Made by a program: the position numbers and the translations under genes. A stretch of 64,000 nucleotides of DNA from Streptomyces xanthochromogenes (GTDB lineage: Bacteria; Actinomycetota; Actinomycetes; Streptomycetales; Streptomycetaceae): the NCBI RefSeq assembly GCF_014650455.1, contig NZ_BMUZ01000012.1, positions 124,001 to 188,000 on the forward strand, read 5' to 3'. Positions 26,036 to 34,938 of this stretch are shown piece after piece (the first letter of the stretch is position 1; each line of letters starts with the position of its first letter). The notes under the pieces are model-generated. The model ran no database searches. It had not been told where the DNA came from and saw only the letters and a list, made by a program, of their open reading frames with translations.

Positions 26036-27499
26036 ATGAGTGACCGCATGCCTGCGGCCGAGACCCAGAGTGCCCCTGCGGGGGCGACGACGGGCACCCC
26101 CCACATCGACGCCGGTGACGCCGGTTACAGCAAGGACCTCAAGTCCCGCCACATCAACATGATCGCCATCGGCGGCGCGATAGGCACCGGGCTCTTCCTC
26201 GGTGCCGGCGGCCGGATGGCGGGCGCGGGCCCCTCCCTCGCGATCGCGTACGCGGTCTGCGGCGTCTTCGCCTTCTTCGTCGTACGGGCCCTCGGCGAGC
26301 TCGTGCTCTACCGCCCCTCCTCGGGCGCCTTCGTCAGTTACGCCCGTGAGTTCATGGGCGAGAAGGGCGCCTACACGGCGGGCTGGCTGTACTTCCTGAA
26401 CTGGTCGACCACCGCCGTCGCCGACATCACCGCGGCCGCGACCTACGCCCACTTCTGGGCCATGTTCAGCAGCGTGCCGCAGTGGGTCTGCGCGCTCGTC
26501 GCGCTCGCGGTGGTCCTCACCGCCAACCTCATCTCGGTGAAGTACTTCGGCGAGATGGAGTTCTGGTTCGCGATCATCAAGGTGGTCGCGCTCGTCGCCT
26601 TCATGCTGGTCGGCATCTACCTCGTGGTGACCCAGCACGACGTGGACGGCTCCACGCCGGGCTTCGCCAACATCACCAGCCACGGCGGCATCTTCCCGAT
26701 GGGCATGCTGCCCATGCTGCTCGTCATCCAGGGCGTCGTCTTCGCGTACGCCTCGGTCGAGCTGTGCGGCGTCGCCGCGGGCGAGACGGAGAACCCGCAC
26801 AAGGTCCTGCCCAAGGCGATCAACTCGATCATGTGGCGGGTCGGCATCTTCTACGTCGGCTCCGTGGTGCTGCTCGCGCTGCTGCTGCCGTACACCGAGT
26901 ATTCCGAGAACCAGAGCCCGTTCGTCACCGTCCTCGACAAGGTCGGCGTGCCGGGTGCGGCGGGCGTGATGAACCTGGTGGTGCTCACCGCGGCCCTCTC
27001 CAGCCTCAACTCCGGCCTGTACTCCACCGGCCGCATCCTGCGCTCGATGTCGCTGGCGGGCTCGGCGCCCAAGTTCGTCGGCGTCATGAACAAGGGCAAG
27101 GTGCCGTACGGCGGCGTCCTGTTCACCGCCTTCTTCGGCGTCCTCGGCGTCGCCCTGAACGGCTTCGTCCCGGACGACGCCTTCGAGATCGTGCTGAACT
27201 TCGCCTCCATCGGCATCCTCGGCACCTGGGCGATGATCATGATCTGTTCGCTGCTGTTCTGGCGCCGTGCGCAGGAGGGCAGCCTGGAGCGCCCCTCCTA
27301 CCGGCTGCCCTGGGCGCCCTACACGCAGATCGTGACGCTGGTCTTCCTCGCGACCGTCGCGTTCCTGATGTGGTACGGCGGCGGTGTCGGCCGCACCACG
27401 GTCTACTGCCTCCCGATCATCGCGGCGCTGCTGGTCGGCGGCTGGTTCGTCGTCCGCAAGCGGGTCGGCGCGCTCGCCGCGGACAAGCCCCGGCCGTAG
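26036..27499 (+). CDS. Amino acid permease (GABA/aromatic amino acid permease type)
   Basis: A 487-residue transporter with about twelve helices. The first reads I-A-I-G-G-A-I-G-T-G-L-F-L-G-A-G, the hallmark of the AAT subfamily of APC permeases. R-A-L-G-E-L and S-F-V-S-Y-A-R-E-F-M-G-E-type motifs and the V-E-L-C-G-V-A-A-G-E-T-E-N-P segment follow. Relatives import GABA, proline, phenylalanine or lysine; the substrate is not decidable here. The N-terminal 35 residues are hydrophilic. It is preceded by a 229-base gap in which I see no clear operator. Confidence 0.92.
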   Translation: MSDRMPAAETQSAPAGATTGTPHIDAGDAGYSKDLKSRHINMIAIGGAIGTGLFLGAGGRMAGAGPSLAIAYAVCGVFAFFVVRALGELVLYRPSSGAFVSYAREFMGEKGAYTAGWLYFLNWSTTAVADITAAATYAHFWAMFSSVPQWVCALVALAVVLTANLISVKYFGEMEFWFAIIKVVALVAFMLVGIYLVVTQHDVDGSTPGFANITSHGGIFPMGMLPMLLVIQGVVFAYASVELCGVAAGETENPHKVLPKAINSIMWRVGIFYVGSVVLLALLLPYTEYSENQSPFVTVLDKVGVPGAAGVMNLVVLTAALSSLNSGLYSTGRILRSMSLAGSAPKFVGVMNKGKVPYGGVLFTAFFGVLGVALNGFVPDDAFEIVLNFASIGILGTWAMIMICSLLFWRRAQEGSLERPSYRLPWAPYTQIVTLVFLATVAFLMWYGGGVGRTTVYCLPIIAALLVGGWFVVRKRVGALAADKPRP

Positions 27500-27592
27500 C
27501 CCCGCCAGTCCCGGCACACGCGCGAGGGCGGCACCCCGACCACGGGGCGCCGCCCTCGCGCGTACCCGTCCCGCGCCCGGCTTCCGTCGGGC

Positions 27593-28300
27593 TCACGCCC
27601 GTACGTGCCGCAGCCGGGCCTCGGCCGCTGCCAGCATCATCTCCAGGGCCGCCGGATAGGCGCTGCGGCCCATCTCCGCCACCAGGATCGGCGCGGTGGC
27701 GGCCACCTGCGGATGGGTGTCGGGGCCGAGCCGCGCGTACCGCTCCCGCCAGGTCCTCTCCTCCAGCGTCCGGGACTCCCGCGGCAGGGTGAGCACCGTG
27801 GCGTCCAGGGCCGCGAACGCCAGGGTCTGGTCCACGAACACGTGGTAGATCCGCACCGCCTCGGCATCCGGGAACCCGGCCCCGCGCAGGATGCCGAGGA
27901 TCGTCTCCACCGAACGCATCTCGTGGACCCGGCCCGTCACCCGGGTACAGGTCAGCACCGCCGCCTGCGGGTGGGCCTGGTAGTCGGCGTGGATGCGCAG
28001 GCCGAGCGAGCGCAGGTCCGCCCGCCACTCACCGGTCGCCCGCCAGGACCGCAGGGTACGTCCGATCAGCTCGTCCGCCACCGCGAGCAGCAGGTCGTCG
28101 GTGTCGTGGAAGTACCGGTACAGCGCGCTCGGGTCCGCGCCGAGCGCCGTGCCGAGCCGGCGCACGGTCAGGGCCGCCGCCCCGTGCTCGCCGATCAGGC
28201 GCAGCGCGGTCTCGACGATCAGCTCCTCCGACAGCACCGTGCCCCGCTTGGTGGGCCGCCGCCTGCGTCGCTCCCCGTCCGCCACGACTCGCTCGCTCAT
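27593..28300 (-). CDS. TetR/AcrR family regulator
   Basis: A 235-residue regulator with an N-terminal Arg-rich tail (about residues 8-20). The helix-turn-helix follows: I-V-E-T-A-L-R-L-I-G-E-H-G, then L-G-A-D-P-S-A-L-Y-R-Y-F-H-D-T-D-D-L. The C-terminal domain resembles the TetR_C family with A-D-Y-Q-A-H-P. It is divergent from an APC permease gene that leads an amidohydrolase gene. A palindrome lies between (28334-28344), so it probably represses those transport and hydrolysis genes and itself. The ATG at 28300 is preferred over a GTG three codons earlier. Confidence 0.9.
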   Translation of the reverse strand: MSERVVADGERRRRRPTKRGTVLSEELIVETALRLIGEHGAAALTVRRLGTALGADPSALYRYFHDTDDLLLAVADELIGRTLRSWRATGEWRADLRSLGLRIHADYQAHPQAAVLTCTRVTGRVHEMRSVETILGILRGAGFPDAEAVRIYHVFVDQTLAFAALDATVLTLPRESRTLEERTWRERYARLGPDTHPQVAATAPILVAEMGRSAYPAALEMMLAAAEARLRHVRA

Positions 28301-28333
28301 GCGCCGCACCCTACGGACCGGTGCACCTTATGA

Positions 28334-28347
28334 CAACGCCGTTGACG
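28334..28347. promoter_or_regulatory. Divergent promoter region with palindrome
   Basis: CAACGCCGTTG (28334-28344) is an 11-base palindrome overlapping TTGACG (28342-28347), a good -35 hexamer for the plus-strand permease. A TTCGAT-like -10 lies about 18 bases downstream. Binding of the divergent TetR here would block transcription. Confidence 0.5.
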
Positions 28348-28417
28348 CACTGGCTCCACCCGGAGTTCGATGTGCCGCCATCGGGGCCGAAAAGCGCCCC
28401 TCGGCGAAGGAGCGACC

Positions 28418-29917
28418 GTGCGCACTCCATACGGCAGTGACCCACCCGTTCTGCGCAAGAGCCTCGGCGTCCTGGACGGCGTCGCCATCGCCGCCTCCTC
28501 CACGGCGGCCACCACCAGCATCGGCATCGGACTCGGCGTCACCGCGGGCGCGGTGGGACTGCACCTGCCGATCGTGATGCTGCTGGCGTTCATCCCGATC
28601 CTCGGCATCGCGAGCGCATACACCCGGCTCAACAAGGTCGAGCCCAACATGGGCAGCGGCTATGTGTGGGTGGGCCGCTCGCTCAGCCCCTGGCTGGGCT
28701 TCCTGACCGGCTGGATCGGCATCGTCTCCACCGTCGTCTTCCTCGCCTACACCACCGCCGTCACCGGCTCCGCCCTGATCCAACTGGCCGGCGAGACGGG
28801 CCTGCACACGCTCGGCGGCCTGCGCCTGGACCCCGACTCCACGGCCCAGTCCACCGCCATCGGCATCGTGATCCTGGTCGCCGTCACCTTCACCGCGGTC
28901 ATCGGCACCCGCTCGGCCGCCGCCCTCCAGAAGTGGCTCCTGGTCTTCGAGTACGCGGTGCTGCTCGGCTTCTGCGGATACGGACTGGTCAAGGGCCCGC
29001 ACCCCTTCAGCCTCGACTGGCTGAACCCGTTCACCATCCCCTCCGGCCAGGCGCTCGCCCAGGGGCTGCTGCTCTCGGTCTTCTGTTACTGGGGCTTCGA
29101 GTCGACCTTCAGCGTGAACGAGGAGATCAAGAAGCCCGAGGACGCCTCCAAGGCCGGGCTCGTCACCCTGTTCACCATGCTCGGCCTGTTCCTGCTGGGC
29201 TCGTTCGCCTTCCAACGGGTGCTCTCCGCCGACGAGTTGGTGGGTCATGGCGCACAAGGCCTCACCTTCTTCGGCGACCGGCTCGCCACTCAGCCGCTCG
29301 CCGCCCTGCCGCTGGTCGCGCTGACCTTCTCGGCGGTCGCCTCGCTCCAGTCCGGGGTCATCCCCACGGTCCGCGGCATGTTCGCGATGAGCCGCGACCG
29401 CACGCTCGGCCCGCTCTGGCTCAAGGTCAGCCCCCGCTACGGGACGCCGGCGGCCGGTACCGTCGCGATCGGCTGCGTCGCGGCGGGCATCGCCGTGCTC
29501 TCGCTGCTCATCCCCAAGATCGGCGACCTGATCCTCGCCTCCGTCAACGCCATCGGGATCGTGGTGTCCCTCTACTACGCGCTGACCGCCCTCGCCGCCG
29601 CGAGCCGCTTCCGGGGGGCGTTGCGGGAGAGCGTGGTCGAGGCGGTGCGTGCCGTGGTGATCCCGGTGCTGAGCGCGCTGTTCCTGCTCGGTCTCGGCGG
29701 CTATCTCGCCTGGACCTTCTACACCTCGGCCGACCACTTCGAAGTGAGCCCCGACAACGGGTGGTTCATGCTCGCGTGCCCCGCCGCGATGCTGCTCAGC
29801 GGCGTCGCGGCCGCCGCCTGGGCCAAGTGGGTAAGGAAATCACCGTACTTCGTCACCGGCCTCTCCGCCGCGGCGGCGGACCCGGCGCCGCTCGGCGCCG
29901 CACCCGAAGCCGTCTGA
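28418..29917 (+). CDS. APC-superfamily permease
   Basis: A 499-residue transporter with about twelve helices. The GTG at 28418 (VRTPYGSDPP) has AAGGAG six bases upstream. S-S-T-A-A-T-T-S-I-G-I-G-L-G forms the interrupted first helix and F-C-Y-W-G-F-E-S-T-F-S-V-N-E-E-I-K-K-P the conserved block of helix six. Because a YtcJ-like amidohydrolase follows on the same strand, it may import the amide or N-acyl compound that the hydrolase cleaves. The stop codon lies in the first unit of a 51-base tandem duplication (29891-29990). Confidence 0.88.
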   Translation: MRTPYGSDPPVLRKSLGVLDGVAIAASSTAATTSIGIGLGVTAGAVGLHLPIVMLLAFIPILGIASAYTRLNKVEPNMGSGYVWVGRSLSPWLGFLTGWIGIVSTVVFLAYTTAVTGSALIQLAGETGLHTLGGLRLDPDSTAQSTAIGIVILVAVTFTAVIGTRSAAALQKWLLVFEYAVLLGFCGYGLVKGPHPFSLDWLNPFTIPSGQALAQGLLLSVFCYWGFESTFSVNEEIKKPEDASKAGLVTLFTMLGLFLLGSFAFQRVLSADELVGHGAQGLTFFGDRLATQPLAALPLVALTFSAVASLQSGVIPTVRGMFAMSRDRTLGPLWLKVSPRYGTPAAGTVAIGCVAAGIAVLSLLIPKIGDLILASVNAIGIVVSLYYALTALAAASRFRGALRESVVEAVRAVVIPVLSALFLLGLGGYLAWTFYTSADHFEVSPDNGWFMLACPAAMLLSGVAAAAWAKWVRKSPYFVTGLSAAAADPAPLGAAPEAV

Positions 29918-29990
29918 GCCACCGGCGTCCCCGGCACGCCACTCGGCGCCGCATCCGACGCCGTCCGAGCCACCGGTCCCGGCACACCGC
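29891..29990. repeat. 51-base tandem duplication over the permease stop codon
   Basis: Unit one begins at 29891 and unit two at 29942, with a handful of differences. The TGA of unit one corresponds to CGA in unit two. A weaker third copy may follow to about 30020. The duplicate is non-coding. Confidence 0.8.
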
Positions 29991-30053
29991 CCGGGCCCGC
30001 CCCCGAAACCGTCCCCGTCACCCGCAGCACTCCCTCGCAGAACGGAATCCCCC

Positions 30054-31697
30054 ATGCGCCACGACCCCGCCGACCTCGTCTTCACCGGCGGCCCGGTCCT
30101 CACTCTGGACGCCGCCCGCTCCCGCGCCACCACCGTGGCCGTCACCGGGGACCGCATCACCGCTGTCGGCCACGACGAGGTGCGCGAACTGATCGGCCCG
30201 AAGACCCAAGTCGTCGATCTTGCGGGCAAGTTGCTGGTCCCCGGCTTCCAGGACGCCCATGTCCACCCCGTCTCGGCCGGCATCGAACTGGCCGGCTGCG
30301 ACCTCACGGGTCTGCGCACGGCGGCCGACACGCTCGACGCGGTACGCGCCTACGCCGATGCGCACCCCGAACAGGAGTGGATCACCGGGGGCGGATGGTC
30401 GATGGAGGCCTTCGAGGGCGGTAGCCCGACCCGCGACCTGCTTGACCGCGTCGTGCCCGACCGGCCCGTCTACCTTCCCAACCGGGATCACCACGGGGCC
30501 TGGGTCAACTCCCGAGCCCTCGCCGTCGCCGGCCACACCCGGCACACCCCCGACCCGGCCGACGGTCGCATCGAACGCGACGCCTCCGGTGAGCCGACCG
30601 GGCTGCTCCAGGAGGGGGCCATGGACCTGGTCGGCCGGATCACCCCCCGCTCGACCCCCGCCGACCGCCTGGCGGCCCTGCTGCGCGCCCAGGCCCACCT
30701 CCACTCGTACGGGATCACCGCCTGGCAGGACGCGATCGTCGGGAACTTCGGCTCCATGGACGACCCCGCCGACGCCTACGTGGCCGCGGCGCGCGACGGG
30801 TCGCTGACCGCGCGGGTCGTCGGCGCCCTGTGGTGGGATCGCGAGCGTGGCGCGGAGCAGATCCCCGAACTGGTCGAGCGGCGAAGGGAGGTGAGCCGCG
30901 GTCGGTTCCGCGCCGGCACGGTGAAGATCATGCAGGACGGGGTCGCGGAGACCGGCACCGCCGCCCTGCTCGGCCCGTACCTCGACGCCTGCGGCTGCGC
31001 CACCGCCAACACCGGAACCAGCTTCGTCGACCCGGCCGAACTGCGCGGCTACGTCACACAGTTGGACGCCCTCGGCTTCCAGGCCCACTTCCACGCGCTC
31101 GGCGACCGGGCGGTGCGCGAGGCCCTCGACGCGGTGCAGGCCGCCCGCGAGGCCAACGGGTGGACGGACACCCGGCCGCACCTGGCCCACCTCCAGATCG
31201 TCCACCCCGACGACATCGACCGCTTCCGCGCGCTCGGTGCCACCGCCAACATCCAGCCCCTGTGGGCCTCCCACGAACCTCAGATGGACGAGCTGACCAT
31301 CCCCTTCCTCGGCGCCGAGCGGGCCGGTTGGCAGTACCCGTTCGCGGCGCTGCTCCGCTCCGGGGCGACGGTCGCGGCGGGCTCGGACTGGCCGGTCAGC
31401 AGCCCCGACCCGATGCAGGGCATCCACACCGCGGTGAACCGGGTCGCCCCCGGTGAGAAGGGCCCGGTGTTCCTGCCGGAGCAGCGCATCACCCTGACCG
31501 CGGCCTTCGCCGCGTACACCGCGGGAACGGCGTACGTGAACCACCTCGACGACACGGGCTCGATCCGGCCGGGCGCGCTCGCCGACCTCGCGGTGCTCGA
31601 CCGCGACCCCTACGCGGGGCCGCCGGAGGAGATCGGTGCGACCCGGGTGCTCGCGACCTATGTCGGTGGCCGACGGGTGCACGCGGCCACCTCATAA
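30054..31697 (+). CDS. YtcJ-like metal-dependent amidohydrolase
   Basis: A 547-residue amidohydrolase of the Amidohydro_3 type. Metal-binding H-V-H is in P-G-F-Q-D-A-H-V-H-P (about residues 69-73). Later ligands are in F-H-A-L-G-D-R-A-V and A-H-L-Q-I-V-H-P. The C-terminal A-G-S-D-W-P-V-S-S-P-D-P carries the catalytic aspartate. The family hydrolyses amides, formamides or cyclic imides; no specific substrate can be assigned. GGAA precedes the ATG. It probably forms an operon with the permease gene upstream (136-base gap containing a tandem duplication). Confidence 0.88.
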   Translation: MRHDPADLVFTGGPVLTLDAARSRATTVAVTGDRITAVGHDEVRELIGPKTQVVDLAGKLLVPGFQDAHVHPVSAGIELAGCDLTGLRTAADTLDAVRAYADAHPEQEWITGGGWSMEAFEGGSPTRDLLDRVVPDRPVYLPNRDHHGAWVNSRALAVAGHTRHTPDPADGRIERDASGEPTGLLQEGAMDLVGRITPRSTPADRLAALLRAQAHLHSYGITAWQDAIVGNFGSMDDPADAYVAAARDGSLTARVVGALWWDRERGAEQIPELVERRREVSRGRFRAGTVKIMQDGVAETGTAALLGPYLDACGCATANTGTSFVDPAELRGYVTQLDALGFQAHFHALGDRAVREALDAVQAAREANGWTDTRPHLAHLQIVHPDDIDRFRALGATANIQPLWASHEPQMDELTIPFLGAERAGWQYPFAALLRSGATVAAGSDWPVSSPDPMQGIHTAVNRVAPGEKGPVFLPEQRITLTAAFAAYTAGTAYVNHLDDTGSIRPGALADLAVLDRDPYAGPPEEIGATRVLATYVGGRRVHAATS

Positions 31698-31716
31698 GGT
31701 GTATTCCTGATACACC
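31698..31716. promoter_or_regulatory. Inverted repeat ahead of the formaldehyde operon
   Basis: GGTGTAT-TCCTG-ATACACC is a perfect seven-base inverted repeat, followed at 31720-31726 by another ATACACC. It starts right after the amidohydrolase stop and ends 37 bases before the dehydrogenase start, so it could be the operator of a formaldehyde-responsive regulator. Confidence 0.55.
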
Positions 31717-31753
31717 CGAATACACCCGACGGTACGAAGCAGGGAGTGGCGGC

Positions 31754-32869
31754 ATGTCGCAGCAGGTCCAAGGGGTCATCGCACCGGGGAAGAACCAGCC
31801 CGTACGGGTGGAGACCATCGTGGTGCCCGACCCGGGCCCCGGCGAGGCGGTGGTGAAGATCCAGGCCTGCGGCGTCTGCCACACCGATCTGCACTACAAG
31901 CAGGGCGGCATCAACGACGACTTCCCCTTCCTGCTCGGCCACGAGGCGTCCGGCATCGTGGAGTCGGTCGGCGAGGGCGTCAGCGATGTCGCGCCCGGCG
32001 ACTTCGTGATCCTCAACTGGCGTGCGGTGTGCGGCAGTTGCCGCGCCTGTCTGCGCGGCCGCCCGCAGTACTGCTTCAACACGCACAACGCGAAGCAGAA
32101 GATGACGCTGCTTGGGGGCACCTCCCTGGCCGGAGGCCTTGGGGGAGGAACCGAGCTGTCCCCGGCGCTCGGCATCGGGGCGTTCGCCGAGAAGACCCTG
32201 GTCGCTGCGGGCCAGTGCACCAAGGTCGACCCGGCGGTCTCCCCGGCGGTGGCGGGGCTGCTCGGCTGCGGGGTCATGGCCGGCATCGGCGCGGCCATCA
32301 ACACCGGCAACGTCGGCCGGGGCGACTCCGTCGCCGTCATCGGCTGCGGCGGCGTCGGTGACGCGGCGGTCGTCGGCGCCCGGCTCGCGGGCGCGGCGAA
32401 GATCATCGCGGTGGACATCGACGACCGCAAGCTGGCCACGGCCAAGACGATGGGCGCCACGCACACCGTCAACTCCCGCAGCCAGGACGCCGTCGAGGCG
32501 ATCCGCGAGCTGACCGGCGGCAACGGGGCGGACGTCGTCATCGAGGCGGTGGGCCACCCCGAGACGTACAAGCAGGCGTTCTACGCCCGTGACCTGGCGG
32601 GCACGGTCGTCCTGGTCGGCGTGCCGACCCCCGACATGACCCTCGAACTCCCGCTCCTGGACGTCTTCGGCCGGGGCGGCGCCCTGAAGTCCTCCTGGTA
32701 CGGCGACTGCCTGCCCTCGCGGGACTTCCCGATGCTGGTCGACCTGCACCAGCAGGGGCGGATCGACCTCGGGGCGTTCGTCACCGAGACGATCGCGCTC
32801 GACGAGGTCGAGAAGGCCTTCGAGCGGATGCACGAGGGTGACGTGCTGCGTTCGGTGGTGGAGTTCTGA
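31754..32869 (+). CDS. mscR: S-(hydroxymethyl)mycothiol dehydrogenase (mycothiol-dependent formaldehyde dehydrogenase)
   Basis: A 371-residue zinc alcohol dehydrogenase closely matching actinobacterial MscR/AdhE2. A-C-G-V-C-H-T-D provides catalytic zinc ligands, G-H-E-A-S-G-I-V the second histidine, and C-G-S-C-R-A-C-L-R-G-R-P-Q-Y-C the structural zinc site. The NAD motif is V-I-G-C-G-G-V-G-D. It oxidises the formaldehyde-mycothiol adduct to S-formylmycothiol. Relatives have about 361 residues; the extra ten lie at 120-131, in a Gly-rich stretch encoded by a palindromic mini-repeat (see that entry). AGGGAG precedes the ATG. The stop overlaps the MBL-fold gene, so the two are coupled. Confidence 0.93.
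   Translation: MSQQVQGVIAPGKNQPVRVETIVVPDPGPGEAVVKIQACGVCHTDLHYKQGGINDDFPFLLGHEASGIVESVGEGVSDVAPGDFVILNWRAVCGSCRACLRGRPQYCFNTHNAKQKMTLLGGTSLAGGLGGGTELSPALGIGAFAEKTLVAAGQCTKVDPAVSPAVAGLLGCGVMAGIGAAINTGNVGRGDSVAVIGCGGVGDAAVVGARLAGAAKIIAVDIDDRKLATAKTMGATHTVNSRSQDAVEAIRELTGGNGADVVIEAVGHPETYKQAFYARDLAGTVVLVGVPTPDMTLELPLLDVFGRGGALKSSWYGDCLPSRDFPMLVDLHQQGRIDLGAFVTETIALDEVEKAFERMHEGDVLRSVVEF
32111..32148. repeat. Palindromic mini-repeat inserted in frame in mscR
   Basis: CTTGGGGG occurs at 32111-32118 and again at 32138-32145. Between them a GGCC/GGCC stem (32128-32131 and 32135-32138) and a CCTCCC/GGGAGG stem (32121-32126 and 32143-32148) can form a hairpin. The segment encodes Gly, Thr, Ser, Leu and Ala residues that relatives lack. 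Similar elements are scattered in streptomycete genomes (recall). Confidence 0.7.
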
Positions 32870-33504
32870 TGACCGTTCGCGCACGCATTGACCATCTGGT
32901 CACGTCCGGCACGTTCGCTCTCGACGGGGGTGAGTGGGACGTCGACAACAACGTGTGGATCGTCGGGGACGACGAGGAGGCCGTCGTCGTCGACGCCGCG
33001 CACGACGCGGAGGCCATCCTGACGGCACTGGGCGGCCGCACCCTGCGGGCGATCCTGTGCACGCACGCCCACAACGACCACATCGACGCGGCGCCGGCCC
33101 TGGCGGAGGCCACCGGCGCGCCGATCCTGCTGCACCGCGACGACCTGCCGCTGTGGAAGCAGACGCATCCCGACCGGCTGCCGGACGGTGAACTGGGCGA
33201 CGGGCAGCGGGTGGCGGTCGCGGGCGTGGAGTTCGAGGTGATCCACACCCCGGGGCATGCCCCGGGTGCGGTCTGCCTCCACGTGCCGGCCCTCGGCACG
33301 GTCTTCACCGGTGACACCCTGTTCGCCGGCGGGCCCGGCGCGACGGGGCGGTCCTTCTCCGACTTCCCGACGATCATCGACTCGATCAGGGAGCGGCTGC
33401 TGACGTTGCCGTCCGGTACGGCCGTCCGTACGGGGCACGGCGATGCGACCACGGTCGGAGCCGAGGCGCCCCACCTGGCCGAGTGGATCGCCCGGGGCCA
33501 CTGA
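32869..33504 (+). CDS. MBL-fold metallohydrolase (partner of mycothiol formaldehyde dehydrogenase)
   Basis: A 211-residue metallo-beta-lactamase-fold protein. T-H-A-H-N-D-H-I-D is the metal motif; H-T-P-G-H-A-P-G, F-T-G-D-T-L-F and the C-terminal T-G-H-G-D supply the other ligands. The ATG overlaps the last base of the mscR stop codon, so translation is coupled. The pairing is conserved in actinobacteria. The likely role is hydrolysis of S-formylmycothiol to formate and mycothiol, the analogue of formylglutathione hydrolase or of the glyoxalase II reaction. That role is inferred from context. Confidence 0.9.
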   Translation: MTVRARIDHLVTSGTFALDGGEWDVDNNVWIVGDDEEAVVVDAAHDAEAILTALGGRTLRAILCTHAHNDHIDAAPALAEATGAPILLHRDDLPLWKQTHPDRLPDGELGDGQRVAVAGVEFEVIHTPGHAPGAVCLHVPALGTVFTGDTLFAGGPGATGRSFSDFPTIIDSIRERLLTLPSGTAVRTGHGDATTVGAEAPHLAEWIARGH

Positions 33505-33791
33505 CCCCCTGGGGGCCCGGCGCGCCAGCCCCCCTTGGGGGCCCGGGCCCCCTCCCGGCGGCGGGCCTGGACCTCCGCGCCCCCTTGTCTTTCGCCGCGG
33601 GCCGTCGACGGCTGCTCGCGCAGTTCCCCGCGCCCCTGTAGGTGGCGCGGCATGCTCATACCCGGCCCGTCCGGCAACTGCCCGCGCGCAGGCGGGGAGC
33701 CGGCCGGGCGGCGCCACGCAAGCCTGCACATCTGTCGGACCGTTGTGGGCCCCCAGTGCCCTCGGACACCCAATTCCCGTACGTGCAGCGC
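33505..33791. other. 287-base intergenic region with inverted core repeat
   Basis: It separates the formaldehyde operon from the convergent pseudouridine synthase gene. It begins with a G/C tract capable of forming hairpins (33506-33560, CCCCCTGGGGG and similar), a plausible terminator. A reverse copy of the 23-base core repeat is at 33616-33638, with a degraded relative of the 85-base unit up to about 33675. No coding potential is evident. Confidence 0.6.
33616..33675. repeat. Dispersed repeat, reverse copy C
   Basis: On the minus strand this reads as the end of the 85-base unit (gccggacgggc...) followed by the aggggcgcggggaactg core, the same order as at 8093-8232 and 49511-49640. It is the most degraded of the three loci. 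Confidence 0.65.
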
Positions 33792-34742
33792 CTATTGGTC
33801 CGATGCCTGCGCGTCGGGCCAGGCTCCCAGGCGGAGCCGGCTCTCGAACCGGTGCGCCCGGCCGTCCACCGGATCGGTGAACTCAAGCACCCGGGCGAGC
33901 AGTTGGAGGGGATCCTCGAAGTGCCCCTCCTCGGCTTCCGGAAGCACCACCGGATACACCGGATCGTTGAGGATCGGCAGGCCGAGCCGGTTCATGTGGA
34001 CCCGCAGCTGATGGGTGCGGCCGGTTGCGGGCAGCAGGCGGTAGCGACCGAGGGCGCCGCGCCGCTCGGCCAGCTCGATCCGGCTCTCCGCGTTGGGCTC
34101 GCCCGCCTCCTCGCGGGCGGCGACGACCCCGCGCTCCTTCACGATCCGGCTGCGCACCGTCACGGGCAGCGCGACCCCCGGGTCGTACGGCGCGATCGCC
34201 TCGTACTCCTTGCGCACCCGGCGCCCGCTGAACAGGCTCTGGTAGGCGCCCCGGTGCTCGGGCCGCACCACGAACAGGGCGAGGCCCGCGGTCAGACGGT
34301 CGAGGCGGTGGGCGGGCTGGAGCGCGGGCAGCGCCAGATCCCGACGCAGCCGGGCCACCGCGGTCTCGGTGATGTGCCGGCCGCGCGGGGTGGTCGCGAG
34401 GAAGTGCGGCTTGTCCGCGATCACGATCCGCTCGTCGCGGTACACGATCCCGATCCCGAACGGCACCGGCACCTCCGGGGCGAAGTCCCGGTGGAACCAC
34501 ACGAACGTCCCCGCCCGGTACGCCTCCCTCCCGCTCAGCGCCCCCTCCGCCCCGACGAACCTCCCGTCGCGCAGCATCGCGGCCACTCGATCCACGCCGA
34601 TCGCCCCGCCGAACCGGCCCCGCAGATGATCACCCACCGTTGCCCAGGCCCCTTCGGGGTCGGCCGGCAGCCGCACACGCACCGGATCGATGCCATCGCG
34701 CTGCGCGAGCGGGGCGTCGGGGGTCCTGGATCTGCGTCTCAC
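33792..34742 (-). CDS. RluA-family RNA pseudouridine synthase
   Basis: A 316-residue protein that isomerises uridine to pseudouridine in RNA. The catalytic motif H-R-L-D-R-L-T-A-G-L has its aspartate at about residue 148. A-D-K-P-H-F-L-A-T and the C-terminal A-T-G-R-T-H-Q-L-R-V-H-M-N-R-L-G-L-P-I are other family blocks. There is no S4 domain; the N-terminal 85 residues form a different module with a pattern of conserved basic residues. The start is chosen at the GTG at 34742; upstream TTG and GTG codons are possible. The target RNA (23S or tRNA) cannot be named. Confidence 0.87.
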   Translation of the reverse strand: MRRRSRTPDAPLAQRDGIDPVRVRLPADPEGAWATVGDHLRGRFGGAIGVDRVAAMLRDGRFVGAEGALSGREAYRAGTFVWFHRDFAPEVPVPFGIGIVYRDERIVIADKPHFLATTPRGRHITETAVARLRRDLALPALQPAHRLDRLTAGLALFVVRPEHRGAYQSLFSGRRVRKEYEAIAPYDPGVALPVTVRSRIVKERGVVAAREEAGEPNAESRIELAERRGALGRYRLLPATGRTHQLRVHMNRLGLPILNDPVYPVVLPEAEEGHFEDPLQLLARVLEFTDPVDGRAHRFESRLRLGAWPDAQASDQ

Positions 34743-34938
34743 GGGACCAGAGAACCCCACCGACCCCGCCCGGGGCAAGAGAGTCCCAGGTCAGCGCCGT
34801 GTGCGTACGGGAGGGCGTGGGCGCCCGGACGCGCCGCGGCCTCTCCTGGCCTGCGGGTATCCGCGCGGGGAGGCATGCTGCCTGAGGGGGTTACGCAGGG
34901 GACAGCCGTATCTGTCGCCAATGAGCCGAGGGTCCAGG

